NCBI GenBank assembly: GCA_022769125.1
Contig: JALEKN010000005.1
Location: 1-64,000, forward strand
Direction of reading: 5' to 3'
DNA length: 64,000 nt
Source: Agathobacter sp.
Lineage (GTDB): Bacteria; Bacillota; Clostridia; Lachnospirales; Lachnospiraceae
Under the pieces are notes generated by a model. The model did no database searches, had not been told where the DNA came from, and saw only the letters and a list, made by a program, of their open reading frames with translations. The position numbers and the translations under genes are program-made. Positions 8,102 through 17,033 of the stretch are shown piece by piece; position 1 is the stretch's first letter, and each line of letters opens with the position of its first letter.

Positions 8102-9193
8102 TTATTTCTTTGTGATATATCCCTGTGCCTTTAACAGTTCCGCGCACAATACAGCACCGCCTGCAGCGCCACGGACCGTGTTATGTGAAAGACCGACAAA
8201 CTTCCAATCATATACAGTATCTTCTCTGAGTCTTCCGACAGAGATTCCCATACCATGTTCAAAGTTGACGTCCAAAGAAATCTGTGGACGGTTGTCTTCT
8301 TCAAGATACTGGATAAACTGCTTTGGTGCGCTTGGAAGTTCAAGCTGCTGCGGAACTCCTGAGTAATTGACAAGTGCCTCGATGAGCTGTTCCTTTGTAG
8401 GTTTCTTCTTGAACTTTACGAATACAGCTGCTGTATGTCCGTTAAGTACCGGAACACGGATGCACTGGCAGGTGATAACCGGGCTTTCTGCCGGAACAAT
8501 GCACTTCTTTTCATCATCCACATGTCCCCAGATACGAAGTGGCTCTTTCTCGGATTTTTCTTCTTCGCCACCGATGTATGGGATGATGTTGCCTACCATC
8601 TCCGGCCAATCCTTGAAGGTCTTTCCCGCTCCGGAAATTGCCTGATAGGTCGTAGCAACTACTTCGTATGGCTCAAACTCTTTCCATGCGGTAAGAACCG
8701 GTGCATAAGACTGGATTGAGCAATTAGGCTTAACTGCAACAAATCCTCTTGTTGTGCCAAGACGCTCTTTCTGATATTTGATTACTTCCATATGCTCCGG
8801 GTTGATTTCCGGAACTACCATCGGAACATCCGGTGTCCAGCGGTGTGCGCTGTTATTGGAAACAACCGGAGTCTCGGTCTTCGCATAAGCTTCCTCAATC
8901 TTCTTGATCTCATCCTTTGTCATATCCACAGCGGAAAAAACGAAATCAACTTCGGCAGCTACGCTCTCTACTTCATTTACATTCTTAACAACAATATTCT
9001 TGACAGCTTCCGGCATTGGAGTATCCATTTTCCAGCGATCACCGACTGCCTCAGCATATGTCTTGCCTGCACTTCTCGGGCTGGCAGCAATTGTTGTAAC
9101 TTCGAACCAAGGATGATTCTCCAATAAAGAGATGAATCTCTGTCCAACCATTCCGGTTCCGCCCAAAATACCAACTTTTAACTTCTCGCTCAT
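8102..9193 (-). CDS. asd: Aspartate-semialdehyde dehydrogenase
   Basis: 363 residues. It reduces aspartyl phosphate to aspartate semialdehyde, the branch point to lysine/diaminopimelate, threonine and methionine. Visible features are the N-terminal NADP-binding loop GILGGTGMVGQRF, the active-site cysteine in KPNCSIQ and the SNNSAHRWTPDVP stretch, which places it in the long archaeal/fungal-like branch rather than the E. coli branch. The ATG at 9193 is chosen over an in-frame start 60 bp upstream because AGGAG precedes it and the motif GILGGTG then sits at the usual distance from the N-terminus. It has its own promoter and terminator, so it is probably monocistronic. Confidence 0.95.
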   Translation of the reverse strand: MSEKLKVGILGGTGMVGQRFISLLENHPWFEVTTIAASPRSAGKTYAEAVGDRWKMDTPMPEAVKNIVVKNVNEVESVAAEVDFVFSAVDMTKDEIKKIEEAYAKTETPVVSNNSAHRWTPDVPMVVPEINPEHMEVIKYQKERLGTTRGFVAVKPNCSIQSYAPVLTAWKEFEPYEVVATTYQAISGAGKTFKDWPEMVGNIIPYIGGEEEKSEKEPLRIWGHVDDEKKCIVPAESPVITCQCIRVPVLNGHTAAVFVKFKKKPTKEQLIEALVNYSGVPQQLELPSAPKQFIQYLEEDNRPQISLDVNFEHGMGISVGRLREDTVYDWKFVGLSHNTVRGAAGGAVLCAELLKAQGYITKK

Positions 9194-9270
9194 GTTATGA
9201 ATTCTCCTATTCTCTTCTGCCGCGAGTCCTATTTGTCCGTCTCTCGCAAACATTTGTCTTTGTATTAAAA

Positions 9271-9299
9271 ATATTACTTGACTTTGTTAAAAATTACAA
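9271..9299 (-). promoter_or_regulatory. Sigma-A-type promoter of asd
   Basis: On the minus strand TTGTAA (9294-9299), a 17-bp spacer, then TAATAT (9271-9276), about 75 bp upstream of the asd start. Confidence 0.5.
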
Positions 9300-9369
9300 T
9301 TCACAAACCTTATTAAATTACCAATTTATTTTACTATTTATTGTAACATATGCACAAACCGGTGCAAAA

Positions 9370-10836
9370 TTACTCATTTTCTTCATCCATCGAGATGTCA
9401 TCTTCTTCCGGATCATCCTCATCTTCTGCCGTATCGTCCTCCCAGCCCGGAATCTCCCAGTCCTTCGCAAGATACTCTTCCTCGATTGCAATGACTTTCT
9501 CCATTGCTTCCTTGCCAGGCGCACCGATCGTCAAACGCTTATTTACGCAGGTTTCCATTGAGATTGCATCATAGATATCCTCCTCGAATACATCTGAGAA
9601 TTTTTTCAATTCCTCAAGGCTCATATCATCGATTGCAATCTTCTTGTCGATACAGTAGAGAACAATCTGCCCGATAATTCCGTGTGCATCGCGAAACGGA
9701 ATTCCATGATTGACCAGATAATCTGCCGCATCTGTCGCATTGGTGAATCCGTTGTTTGCACTTTTTCTCATAACATCCTTATTAAAACGAAGCGTCTTAA
9801 GCATTCCGTTAAACAAAGCAATACATCCCTTCGCGGTGTCAAACGCATCGAAGGAAAGCTCCTTATCTTCCTGCATATCTTTATTATATGCAAGCGGAAT
9901 TCCCTTCATGGTCGTAAGGAGCGACATCAGTGCGCCATACACCCGTCCAGTCTTTCCACGCACCAGCTCTGCGATATCCGGATTCTTTTTCTGAGGCATA
10001 ATGCTGCTTCCGGTGCTGTATGCATCGTCAATCTCCACAAACTGGTATTCATTTGAATTCCAGATGATGATTTCCTCTGAGAAACGGGAAAGATGCATCA
10101 TGATCGTCGAAAGTGCTGCCAGAAACTCAATCAGGTAATCACGATCGGAAACACCATCCATACTGTTAAGGGTTGGTCCGAAAAATCCCATCAAATCCGC
10201 TGTATATTCGCGGTCGAGCGGATATGTAGTCCCTGCAAGTGCGCCGGAGCCGAGCGGACAATAGTTCATACGCATAAAAATGTCGTACAATCTGGAACGA
10301 TCCCTTTTAAACATTTCAAAATATGCGCCCATGTGATGTGCAAGTGTAATCGGCTGAGCTTTCTGCAAATGGGTAAATCCCGGCATGATCGTCTGTGTGT
10401 TTTCCTTCATAATAGAAAGGATTGTCCCAAGCAGTTCCTTAAGAAGCTCGTCTGTCTCGAGTACCTGAAGGCGGGTGAACAGACGCATATCCAAAGCAAC
10501 CTGGTCGTTTCTGCTGCGTCCGGTATGAAGTTTTTTCCCGGTGTCCCCGAGGCGGTCGATCAGATTTGCTTCCACAAAGCTATGGATATCTTCATACTCA
10601 TCTGTGATCACAAGCTTTCCGCTGTCCACATCCTGTTTAATCTCATCTAAGCATGCAACAATCTGCTGCATTTCTTCATTCGTGAGAATTCCCTGTTTTC
10701 CAAGCATGCACACATGCGCGATGCTGCCCTCAATATCCTGTGCGTAAAACTTCTGGTCGAATGAAATGGACGCATTAAAGTTGTATACCAGCTTATCCGT
10801 CTCCTTGGTAAAACGTCCTCCCCATAATTGTGCCAT
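9370..10836 (-). CDS. argH: Argininosuccinate lyase with acidic C-terminal tail
   Basis: 488 residues; cleaves argininosuccinate to arginine and fumarate, the last step of arginine synthesis. The fumarase-superfamily signature [12 protein letters not shown] is present, as are the N-terminal LWGGRF and the HTGRSRNDQ motif. The usual enzyme ends near residue 460; this one carries about 25 extra residues that are almost all Asp/Glu ([14 protein letters not shown] and following). It lies 33 bp downstream of queH. Arginine control may involve the ArgR encoded at 18742-19197, but I did not identify an ARG box here. Confidence 0.95.
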   Translation of the reverse strand: MAQLWGGRFTKETDKLVYNFNASISFDQKFYAQDIEGSIAHVCMLGKQGILTNEEMQQIVACLDEIKQDVDSGKLVITDEYEDIHSFVEANLIDRLGDTGKKLHTGRSRNDQVALDMRLFTRLQVLETDELLKELLGTILSIMKENTQTIMPGFTHLQKAQPITLAHHMGAYFEMFKRDRSRLYDIFMRMNYCPLGSGALAGTTYPLDREYTADLMGFFGPTLNSMDGVSDRDYLIEFLAALSTIMMHLSRFSEEIIIWNSNEYQFVEIDDAYSTGSSIMPQKKNPDIAELVRGKTGRVYGALMSLLTTMKGIPLAYNKDMQEDKELSFDAFDTAKGCIALFNGMLKTLRFNKDVMRKSANNGFTNATDAADYLVNHGIPFRDAHGIIGQIVLYCIDKKIAIDDMSLEELKKFSDVFEEDIYDAISMETCVNKRLTIGAPGKEAMEKVIAIEEEYLAKDWEIPGWEDDTAEDEDDPEEDDISMDEENE

Positions 10837-10869
10837 AACTATATCCTGCCTTTCTTTCCTGTATGGATT

Positions 10870-11526
10870 TTATAATGGTGCTTCACTTTGTTCTTTCTGT
10901 CTGATTTCTGCGTCTCTTTGTGCCTTTGAATACACACAGCCACAGTAATATTGGCGATACATTCCGTATTCCCGTGACAGTTCCGTTGACTTCTTATATC
11001 CGTCCCTCTTCTTAAAATCGGAGAACAGATAAGGAATATCGTACTCCTCTGCCAGCCGTCCCCCGATTTCATTGAGTTTCTGTGCATTCTTCATCGGGCT
11101 GATTGAAAGAGTTGTCGTAAAGTAATCAAAGCCGTTTTTCTTCGCATACTCCGCTGTCTCCCTAAGCCGCAGTTCATAGCAGGCAAAGCAGCGCTCCCCG
11201 CCCTCAGGCAGTTGTTCCATGCCACGGACAGTCTCATAAAAACGCTCTGTATCGTAACTCCCCTCCATAAATTCTACCGGGTATTTTGTCGGGAATTCTT
11301 TTGTGAAACGTTCCTGTTCACGTGCACGTAGCGCGTACTCCTCCGGCGGATATATGTTGGGATCATAATAAAATACTGTTATTTTAAAATACTCCGACAG
11401 GTATTGCAGACAGTAAGAACTGCACGGTCCGCAGCAGCTGTGTAGCAAAAGCCGCGGTACTTCCCCCTCGGAGCATATGTTTTTGATGGTATCTTCCATC
11501 ATTTTTTGATAATTGATCTTGTTCAT
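10870..11526 (-). CDS. queH: Epoxyqueuosine reductase QueH
   Basis: 218 residues. QueH (former DUF208) carries out the last step of queuosine synthesis, reducing epoxyqueuosine in tRNA. Three cysteine motifs expected for its metal centres are visible: HSCCGPCSSY near residue 29, RCFACYELR near 112 and YYCGCVYSKAQ near 192. The queuosine-precursor transporter queT with its riboswitch is elsewhere in this window (55.4-56.0 kb). The gene lies 9 bp downstream of a small membrane protein gene and upstream of argH, probably in one transcript. Confidence 0.93.
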   Translation of the reverse strand: MNKINYQKMMEDTIKNICSEGEVPRLLLHSCCGPCSSYCLQYLSEYFKITVFYYDPNIYPPEEYALRAREQERFTKEFPTKYPVEFMEGSYDTERFYETVRGMEQLPEGGERCFACYELRLRETAEYAKKNGFDYFTTTLSISPMKNAQKLNEIGGRLAEEYDIPYLFSDFKKRDGYKKSTELSREYGMYRQYYCGCVYSKAQRDAEIRQKEQSEAPL

Positions 11527-11535
11527 ATTGGATTT

Positions 11536-11922
11536 CTATTTGTCCAAACGGCTTCCCAGCTGTAATGCGCCGATTGCAAGGACATATAACACTACGCACA
11601 GAATCATAAGGGCGATCCGCTGAATGCATACCCCTGCAGCAATCTGAAGGATCACTGCCACACCATGTACCCAGAGTTCTGCGTTGTGAAGCATTACGGC
11701 AATTCCCGCCTCAAGAATAATGATAAGGCATACAGGAACCACCGGTTCTCCGAGTCCAAGCACGCCGATAAGTATAAGTGCCAGAGCCAGAATTCCAAAG
11801 CCAATCATCACATCCAGCTTCTTATTTTCTTTGAAGAATGTACCGATGCCCGTAAATGCACTTTGCATGGAATCATTCTTTTTTGTATTTGTATTTTTTG
11901 TTGTCTTTTCGTTCTTGCTCAT
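11536..11922 (-). CDS. Small multi-pass membrane protein, unknown function
   Basis: 128 residues. A hydrophilic lysine/asparagine-rich N-terminus (KTTKNTNTKKND) is followed by about four hydrophobic segments (for example VMIGFGILALALILIGVLGL and LMILCVVLYVLAIGALQL). No catalytic motif is visible; the layout recalls DUF308-like membrane proteins. The ATG at 11922 is preferred because AGAGAGGTAGAG lies just before it; an upstream in-frame start would add a region without a binding site. It is probably co-transcribed with queH. Confidence 0.65.
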   Translation of the reverse strand: MSKNEKTTKNTNTKKNDSMQSAFTGIGTFFKENKKLDVMIGFGILALALILIGVLGLGEPVVPVCLIIILEAGIAVMLHNAELWVHGVAVILQIAAGVCIQRIALMILCVVLYVLAIGALQLGSRLDK

Positions 11923-12001
11923 ATTCTCTACCTCTCTGCACAATTCATAGTCGATTATATCAATTCTGCCGAAAAAGGACAACCTGTTTCACAAAAAAAG
12001 G

Positions 12002-12030
12002 TTGATTTTCGAATAGGAATTTGTTATTAT
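12002..12030 (+). promoter_or_regulatory. Promoter of tRNA-Thr
   Basis: TTGATT (12002-12007), 17-bp spacer, TATTAT (12025-12030), placing the start about 15 nt before the mature tRNA. Confidence 0.6.
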
Positions 12031-12051
12031 AGTTCTTGCTTGCAAGAGCAC

Positions 12052-12124
12052 GCCGATATGGCTCAGTCGGTAGAGCGACGCACTCGTAATGCGTAGGTCA
12101 GGGGTTCGATTCCCCTTATCGGCT
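12052..12124 (+). tRNA. tRNA-Thr (anticodon CGT)
   Basis: Acceptor GCCGATA (12052-12058) pairs with TATCGGC (12117-12123), discriminator T. The anticodon stem ACGCA/TGCGT encloses CTCGTAA with anticodon CGT at 12085-12087; the T-loop contains GGTTCGATTCC. CCA is not encoded. It reads ACG codons. Confidence 0.95.
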
Positions 12125-12222
12125 CTGGCACGGAACACTTTTTGTTCCGTGTTTTCTTTTATCCCTGCACATTTCGTGCATTTTCCCATTTTTCTTTGTT
12201 CCTGACAGACAAAGGAGAAAAT

Positions 12223-13119
12223 ATGAATTATCAGGAGTTTTTACACTATATTCAGGCACGGCTGCGAGATAGCCTGGATTCTGACGCCACAGTGGAGGTC
12301 CGCACCATCACGAAAAACAATGGGGTTTCCAAAGATGCATTTATCATCACAAGTCCCGGCACCAATCTTGCCCCGACCATCTATATCCCACCCTATTACC
12401 ATCGTTATCTGGATGGGGTTCCTACGGAAGATATCGTAAGCGATATTCTGACCACGTACCAGCAGGCGCTTCCCTCCTATCATTTTGACACATCTGTTTT
12501 TACCGATTACAGCAAAGCGAAGAAAAATATCGTGATGCGTCTGGTCAGCTTTGAGCGCAACAAGGAATTACTTCCACTTGTTCCCCACAAACGTTTTCTG
12601 GATTTTGCAGTTCTGTATTACTGCTTACTGCAGGCGGATGACGCCAGACAGGCAAGTATTCTGATCTACGATGAGCATCTGCGTTTTTGGAACATTGATG
12701 AGGATGAACTTTATGAGGTGGCGCTGGCAAACACACCGAAGCTGCTGACGCACCGTATTGACAATCTGCAGAATATCCTAAATGAGATTATCTATGACTC
12801 TTCCGGCTTTCTTGCAGAGGACACATTTCCAATCTATGTCCTTTCAAATCAGTATCGTACCTATGGCGCATCTGTGCTGTTGTATCCGGATCTGATTGCT
12901 TCCCTTGCAGATTCATTTGAAAAAGATCTGGTTATTCTTCCGAGCAGCGTCCATGAACTACTGCTTCTCCCCGTAGATGATACTCCGGATATGGCTTATT
13001 ACACAGATATGGTACGACAGGTAAATGCATCGCAGCTTGCCGATGATGAGATTCTGTCGGATCATGCTTATCTTTACACCAGGGCAACGCATCTGCTTAC
13101 CTACGCAGCCGTATCCTAG
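12223..13119 (+). CDS. DUF5688 family protein
   Basis: 298 residues, soluble, without signal peptide or membrane segment. I recognise the overall pattern (N-terminal YQEFLHYIQARL, middle KNIVMRLVSFERNKELLPLVPHKRF, C-terminal ILPSSVHELLLLP) as the DUF5688 family common in Lachnospiraceae; its function is not known to me. The ATG at 12223 follows AAAGGAGAAA with ideal spacing. It lies about 100 bp downstream of tRNA-Thr on the same strand and may be read through from the tRNA promoter. It converges with glgA. Confidence 0.75.
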   Translation: MNYQEFLHYIQARLRDSLDSDATVEVRTITKNNGVSKDAFIITSPGTNLAPTIYIPPYYHRYLDGVPTEDIVSDILTTYQQALPSYHFDTSVFTDYSKAKKNIVMRLVSFERNKELLPLVPHKRFLDFAVLYYCLLQADDARQASILIYDEHLRFWNIDEDELYEVALANTPKLLTHRIDNLQNILNEIIYDSSGFLAEDTFPIYVLSNQYRTYGASVLLYPDLIASLADSFEKDLVILPSSVHELLLLPVDDTPDMAYYTDMVRQVNASQLADDEILSDHAYLYTRATHLLTYAAVS

Positions 13120-13200
13120 CAATTTACCTGCGCCCGTGTTGCTTGTGCATTGCTGCAAGGGTGGAGTATCTTTGCATTATTAAAAAAGTTTTTTCCATAA

Positions 13201-13268
13201 TGCAAATAAAAGCGGCATCGTCCAAACGATATGTGTCGGTAATGGTACATATCGGGATAATGCCGCTT
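13201..13268 (-). terminator. Intrinsic terminator of glgA
   Basis: Outer arms AAGCGGCAT (13210-13218) and ATGCCGCTT (13260-13268) with a second inner stem CGATATGT/ACATATCG. On the minus strand it is followed by TTTATTTG. It may also stop transcription from the convergent DUF5688 gene. Confidence 0.65.
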
Positions 13269-13299
13269 ATCATTAAATATCATATTCTTTGTAAGCCAG

Positions 13300-14745
13300 T
13301 CACTCGGTCAGGTGGTTGTAAAGTTCTTCGTATTTGCCCGCAGACGCATTCCACGAGAAATTCATGTCCATGCCACGTTCCATAATGCCTTTCCAGCTTT
13401 GCCCGTCATTGTCAAAAACCTGCTTTGCATAACGGATCACATGTAACATATCATGTGCATTATAGTTGCGGAAAGAAAAGCCCGTTCCGGTCTGTGTATA
13501 TTCATTGTATGGCTCTACAGTGTCCTTGAGGCCGCCTGTCTCTCTCACGATTGGCACAGTACCATAGCGCATGGAGATCAGCTGGCTCAATCCACACGGC
13601 TCGAAAAGAGATGGCATCAGGAAAGCATCACAGGATGCATAGATCTGATGTGCATTCTCTTCGGAATATCCGATATGTGCATATACCTTGTCCGGATATT
13701 TGTTCTGGAAATAGTGGAACATATTCTCATAGCGGGATTCACCGGTTCCAAGAACCGCAAGCTGCACATTCATGGTGCTAAGCATTTCATCCATCACATA
13801 AGCAACCAGATCGAAGCCCTTCTGGTCAGTCAGTCTTGATACAATTCCGATCAGCAGTGCATTCTCATCCACCGCAATTTGCGCATTCTCCTGAAACTTT
13901 TTCTTGTTGAGCCGCTTTCCCTCAACGGCATCACGCTCAGAAAAATGATAGTCGATATACGGATCCGTCAACGGGTTGTATTCTTCATAATCCAGGCCGT
14001 TGATGATACCGGAAAGAACATTTCGTCTTGCAAACATCAGACCATCCAGCCCTTCGCCACCCTCCGGTGTCGTTATGTCATGTGCATAAGTCGGACTGAC
14101 AGTTGTCACAGCGTCCGCATACACAATTCCACCCTTTAGATAATTCGCCTCCCCATATGCTTCAAGCTCATTGGAATTGAATATCTGCTTTGGAAGTCCT
14201 GTAATATCCATGACCTCCCGGATACGCCAGCGCCCCTGAAACTTCATATTATGAATTGAAAAAACGGTCTTAATTCCGGAATAAAACGGATCACTTCCAA
14301 AGGATGTATGCAAAAATACCGGCAGAAGTCCGGTCTGCCAATCATTACAGTGAATCACATCCGGATGATACTCCAGGAAAGGAAGTGCACATAAAACTGC
14401 CTTGGAAAAATATGCGAATTTTTCTACATCCTCATAGATGTTGTTATAAGGTGATGCACCGGCGAAATAGAATTCATTGTCCACAAAATAAAACGTGATC
14501 CCCTTGTACTGTGTCTCAAGAATTCCGGCATATTGCTTGCGCCAATTAAGATCCACATAAAAATGGCATTTAAACTTCAGATCCGGCAAAAAGGACTTGT
14601 CCATGCAGGCATACTTCGGAAGAATGACTCTCACATCAAATTCATTCTTATTGATATATCGCGGAAGAGAACCAACCACATCTGCAAGACCACCCGTTTT
14701 GATGAATGGAACAGCCTCCGACGAAACGAATAAAATATTCTTCAT
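13300..14745 (-). CDS. glgA: Glycogen synthase (ADP-glucose)
   Basis: 481 residues; transfers glucose from ADP-glucose to growing alpha-1,4-glucan. The GT5 signatures are present: N-terminal KTGGLADVVGSLP loop that binds ADP-glucose, HNMKFQG, VSPTYA, and the C-terminal MPSLFEPCGLSQL segment with the E-x7-E type catalytic region. The start at 14745 (MKNILFVSSE) has GGAGGG upstream and gives the normal N-terminus. The donor-making genes glgC and glgD are at 26-28.4 kb, not adjacent. It lies downstream of spo0A with a 93-bp gap. Confidence 0.96.
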   Translation of the reverse strand: MKNILFVSSEAVPFIKTGGLADVVGSLPRYINKNEFDVRVILPKYACMDKSFLPDLKFKCHFYVDLNWRKQYAGILETQYKGITFYFVDNEFYFAGASPYNNIYEDVEKFAYFSKAVLCALPFLEYHPDVIHCNDWQTGLLPVFLHTSFGSDPFYSGIKTVFSIHNMKFQGRWRIREVMDITGLPKQIFNSNELEAYGEANYLKGGIVYADAVTTVSPTYAHDITTPEGGEGLDGLMFARRNVLSGIINGLDYEEYNPLTDPYIDYHFSERDAVEGKRLNKKKFQENAQIAVDENALLIGIVSRLTDQKGFDLVAYVMDEMLSTMNVQLAVLGTGESRYENMFHYFQNKYPDKVYAHIGYSEENAHQIYASCDAFLMPSLFEPCGLSQLISMRYGTVPIVRETGGLKDTVEPYNEYTQTGTGFSFRNYNAHDMLHVIRYAKQVFDNDGQSWKGIMERGMDMNFSWNASAGKYEELYNHLTE

Positions 14746-14838
14746 AAAAACCCTCCAACTCCAATACAATTATTAAGAATATTATATTCCCTTTTCTCTC
14801 AATTGGAAACCCTTATTTTCCCACACCAGAAGTAATTC

Positions 14839-15642
14839 TTACGCGCATCCTGCCGTCTGCTTCATCTGCAGGCGGATCTTGTCCGTGATGAGCGCAATAA
14901 ATTCTGAATTGGTCGGCTTTCCCTTTCCGTTGTTTACCGTATACCCGAACAGTTCATCAATGGTATCCATTTTTCCCCGGCTCCATGCCACCTCGATTGC
15001 ATGGCGGATTGCACGTTCCACCCGGCTTGATGTAGTATCAAATTTTTTTGCAATTGTCGGATAAAGCACCTTTGTAATAGAGTTCAGCATATCCATATCG
15101 TTTACCGACATCATGATTGCTTCTCTTAAGTACTGATACCCTTTAATATGTGCTGGTACCCCGACTTCATGGATGATTTCCGTAACGATATGTTCTAAAT
15201 CTTCCGTTCCCTGCTCTTCTATCCGTTCATACGCATTGATCTTGCGCCTGTCCTGATCTGTTTTCATATCGCGCACATGCCGGATTCGGCTTATCACCAT
15301 GTTATTGTCAAAAGGCTTCATGATAAAATAATCCGCGCCATAGGAGAATGCCTCCTCTGTGATCTTCTCCTGGCCGATCGCGCTGATCATTATAAATGAA
15401 GGGTGCGTTGCCATTGATGCGTCTTCACTGATCTGCTTTAGAACTGCCAGTCCATCCAGTTTCGGCATAACAACATCCATCAGCACCACATCCGGTTCCT
15501 TCTCCTTGATCAGCTTGTACGCCTGTTCCCCATCTTTTGCGGCTCCCACTACTTCAAAATCATCTTCCCCGGAAACAATCGCTCCAAGTAACTGTAGCAT
15601 TCTTTCGTTGTCATCTGCAATCACACATTTTAGTGTTTCCAT
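14839..15642 (-). CDS. spo0A: Sporulation master regulator Spo0A
   Basis: 267 residues. The receiver domain has the phospho-acceptor Asp in [13 protein letters not shown] (about residue 55), acidic DD near the start ([10 protein letters not shown]) and Lys in FIMKPFD. The C-terminal DNA-binding effector domain has the recognition helix [16 protein letters not shown]. The phosphorylated form activates early sporulation genes. The ATG at 15642 is used because GGAGG lies 5 nt before it; the alternative TTG four codons upstream overlaps this site. It follows spoIVB, the usual order in Firmicutes. An upstream promoter overlaps two 0A-box-like repeats. Confidence 0.97.
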   Translation of the reverse strand: METLKCVIADDNERMLQLLGAIVSGEDDFEVVGAAKDGEQAYKLIKEKEPDVVLMDVVMPKLDGLAVLKQISEDASMATHPSFIMISAIGQEKITEEAFSYGADYFIMKPFDNNMVISRIRHVRDMKTDQDRRKINAYERIEEQGTEDLEHIVTEIIHEVGVPAHIKGYQYLREAIMMSVNDMDMLNSITKVLYPTIAKKFDTTSSRVERAIRHAIEVAWSRGKMDTIDELFGYTVNNGKGKPTNSEFIALITDKIRLQMKQTAGCA

Positions 15643-15682
15643 ATCTGCCTCCAATGCTTGTCACGTTTATCATTGTAACTAT

Positions 15683-15721
15683 ATATAAACCTAATTGGGG
15701 CAATTTGTCAAAATTTGTCGA
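15683..15721 (-). promoter_or_regulatory. spo0A promoter overlapped by two 0A-box-like repeats
   Basis: On the minus strand TTGACA (15706-15711), 17-bp spacer, TTATAT (15683-15688). On the plus strand two copies of AATTTGTC followed by A or GA lie 10 bp apart (15702-15710 and 15712-15721); TTTGTCGA is close to the Spo0A box. The boxes cover the -35 region, suggesting autoregulation. Confidence 0.5.
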
Positions 15722-15741
15722 CAGTGGGGACGTTCCCACTG

Positions 15742-16992
15742 CTACTGCAACATATTCTCGATAAAAATCCCATATCCACGCTTCGGGTCATTTACCAGCA
15801 CGTGTGTCACCGCGCCGATGATCCTGCCGTCCTGTATGATCGGGCTGCCACTCATTCCCTGCACGATTCCTCCGGTCAACTCTAGGAGTTTTGGATCATC
15901 CACATGGAACTGTATTCCTTTGTTGGTGTCAGTTGCCTGATAATTTACGCTGTCGATTGAGATCTCATAGTATGCTGTCTCACCGCTGATATCGGACAAA
16001 ATATACGCTTTGTCGCAGACGATCTGCTGCATATATCCAATCTCAAAGCATTCATCCAACGCCTTATATCCAGCCAGACATTTTTCATCCAATTCACCGT
16101 AAATTCCCATACTGCTGTTTGTCCGGATGCTTCCGAGATAGTTTTCACTTCCATAGTAAATAATTCCTTCCAACTCACCCGGAGCCCCATTTTCACCTTT
16201 TTGAATACCAAGCAGACGCATATTATATAAGCGCCCTTCCGCGATCGTCAGAAGTTCCCCCGTCTCACCATCGCCGATTCCATGTCCGAGCGCACCAAAA
16301 TTTCCCTCCCTGGTGTAATAAGTCATGGTTCCGATGCCCGCCATGTCATCTTTTACCCAGATGCCAAGCAGGTACTTATTCTCCTGCGTGCAGACCGGTT
16401 TCACCGCAACATCAATGGATTTTCCTTTTCGTTCCAATGTCAGTACAAGTTTTTCTTTCTCGTTTTGCTGCACCGCTTCAATAAGCTCTTCCTTTGTTCC
16501 AATCGGTACTCCGTTTGCAGCGCAGATATAGTCGCCCGGCAGCACTTTATTCTCTGCAGGACTGATCAGTGTTCCCTCCTCATCCAGCACCTCTGACGTC
16601 TTAAGTACAAGCACTCCATCCGTCTGTCCGTAAATACCGATCACACGCCCTGAGGCATACACGGATTGCGCTGAGATTACGCTGACCTTTACCTCCTTGA
16701 TCGGGATAATTCCAAAGAGCTTACACGTTATAATCTGTTCTGCAATGCCGTTTTTGACCGCAGTTACAGCCTCTTCCTGTGCGCGCTGTTCCTGCAGTGC
16801 AGCCGCACTTTTTAGCAAAGCCTTCTGTTCTATCCGAACAGGCACCCGCAGATTCAGTTCCGGCGCTTTCCCCTCACACACATAGATATGGTCCGGGATT
16901 GCCTCAAGCAAGGTTGTATAGGAAAAGCAAAACACAATACTGCAATATATCACTACTACATTTTTATAAAAACGTGCACAAAAAAATCGCAT
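15742..16992 (-). CDS. spoIVB: SpoIVB peptidase (S55 family)
   Basis: 416 residues. This serine protease is secreted from the forespore and triggers pro-sigma-K processing. Visible parts are an N-terminal signal anchor (VVVIYCSIVFCFSYTTLLEA), a PDZ domain with GVLVLKTSEVLDEEG...GDYICAANGVPI, and the S55 catalytic pair, His in FGALGHGIGD and Ser in GIVQGMSGSPI. It lies between recN and spo0A as in Bacillus. The ATG at 16990-16992 is unusual: it lies inside the 3' arm of a terminator-like hairpin and the T-run encodes residues 3-5. No better start is visible; a GTG 13 codons later lacks a binding site. Confidence 0.95.
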   Translation of the reverse strand: MRFFCARFYKNVVVIYCSIVFCFSYTTLLEAIPDHIYVCEGKAPELNLRVPVRIEQKALLKSAAALQEQRAQEEAVTAVKNGIAEQIITCKLFGIIPIKEVKVSVISAQSVYASGRVIGIYGQTDGVLVLKTSEVLDEEGTLISPAENKVLPGDYICAANGVPIGTKEELIEAVQQNEKEKLVLTLERKGKSIDVAVKPVCTQENKYLLGIWVKDDMAGIGTMTYYTREGNFGALGHGIGDGETGELLTIAEGRLYNMRLLGIQKGENGAPGELEGIIYYGSENYLGSIRTNSSMGIYGELDEKCLAGYKALDECFEIGYMQQIVCDKAYILSDISGETAYYEISIDSVNYQATDTNKGIQFHVDDPKLLELTGGIVQGMSGSPIIQDGRIIGAVTHVLVNDPKRGYGIFIENMLQ

Positions 16993-17029
16993 ACCATTAC
17001 TCCAGAAATCTTTTGTAATAGTATGCGAT
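16979..17029 (-). terminator. recN terminator hairpin overlapping the spoIVB start
   Basis: A 15-bp stem with one mismatch (17015-17029 with 16986-17000) and a 14-nt loop, followed on the minus strand by seven T residues. It begins 5 nt after the recN stop codon. The GGAG binding site for spoIVB lies at the loop/arm junction and its ATG is in the 3' arm, so folding would both end transcription and hide the start. Confidence 0.75.
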
Positions 17030-17033
17030 AAAA

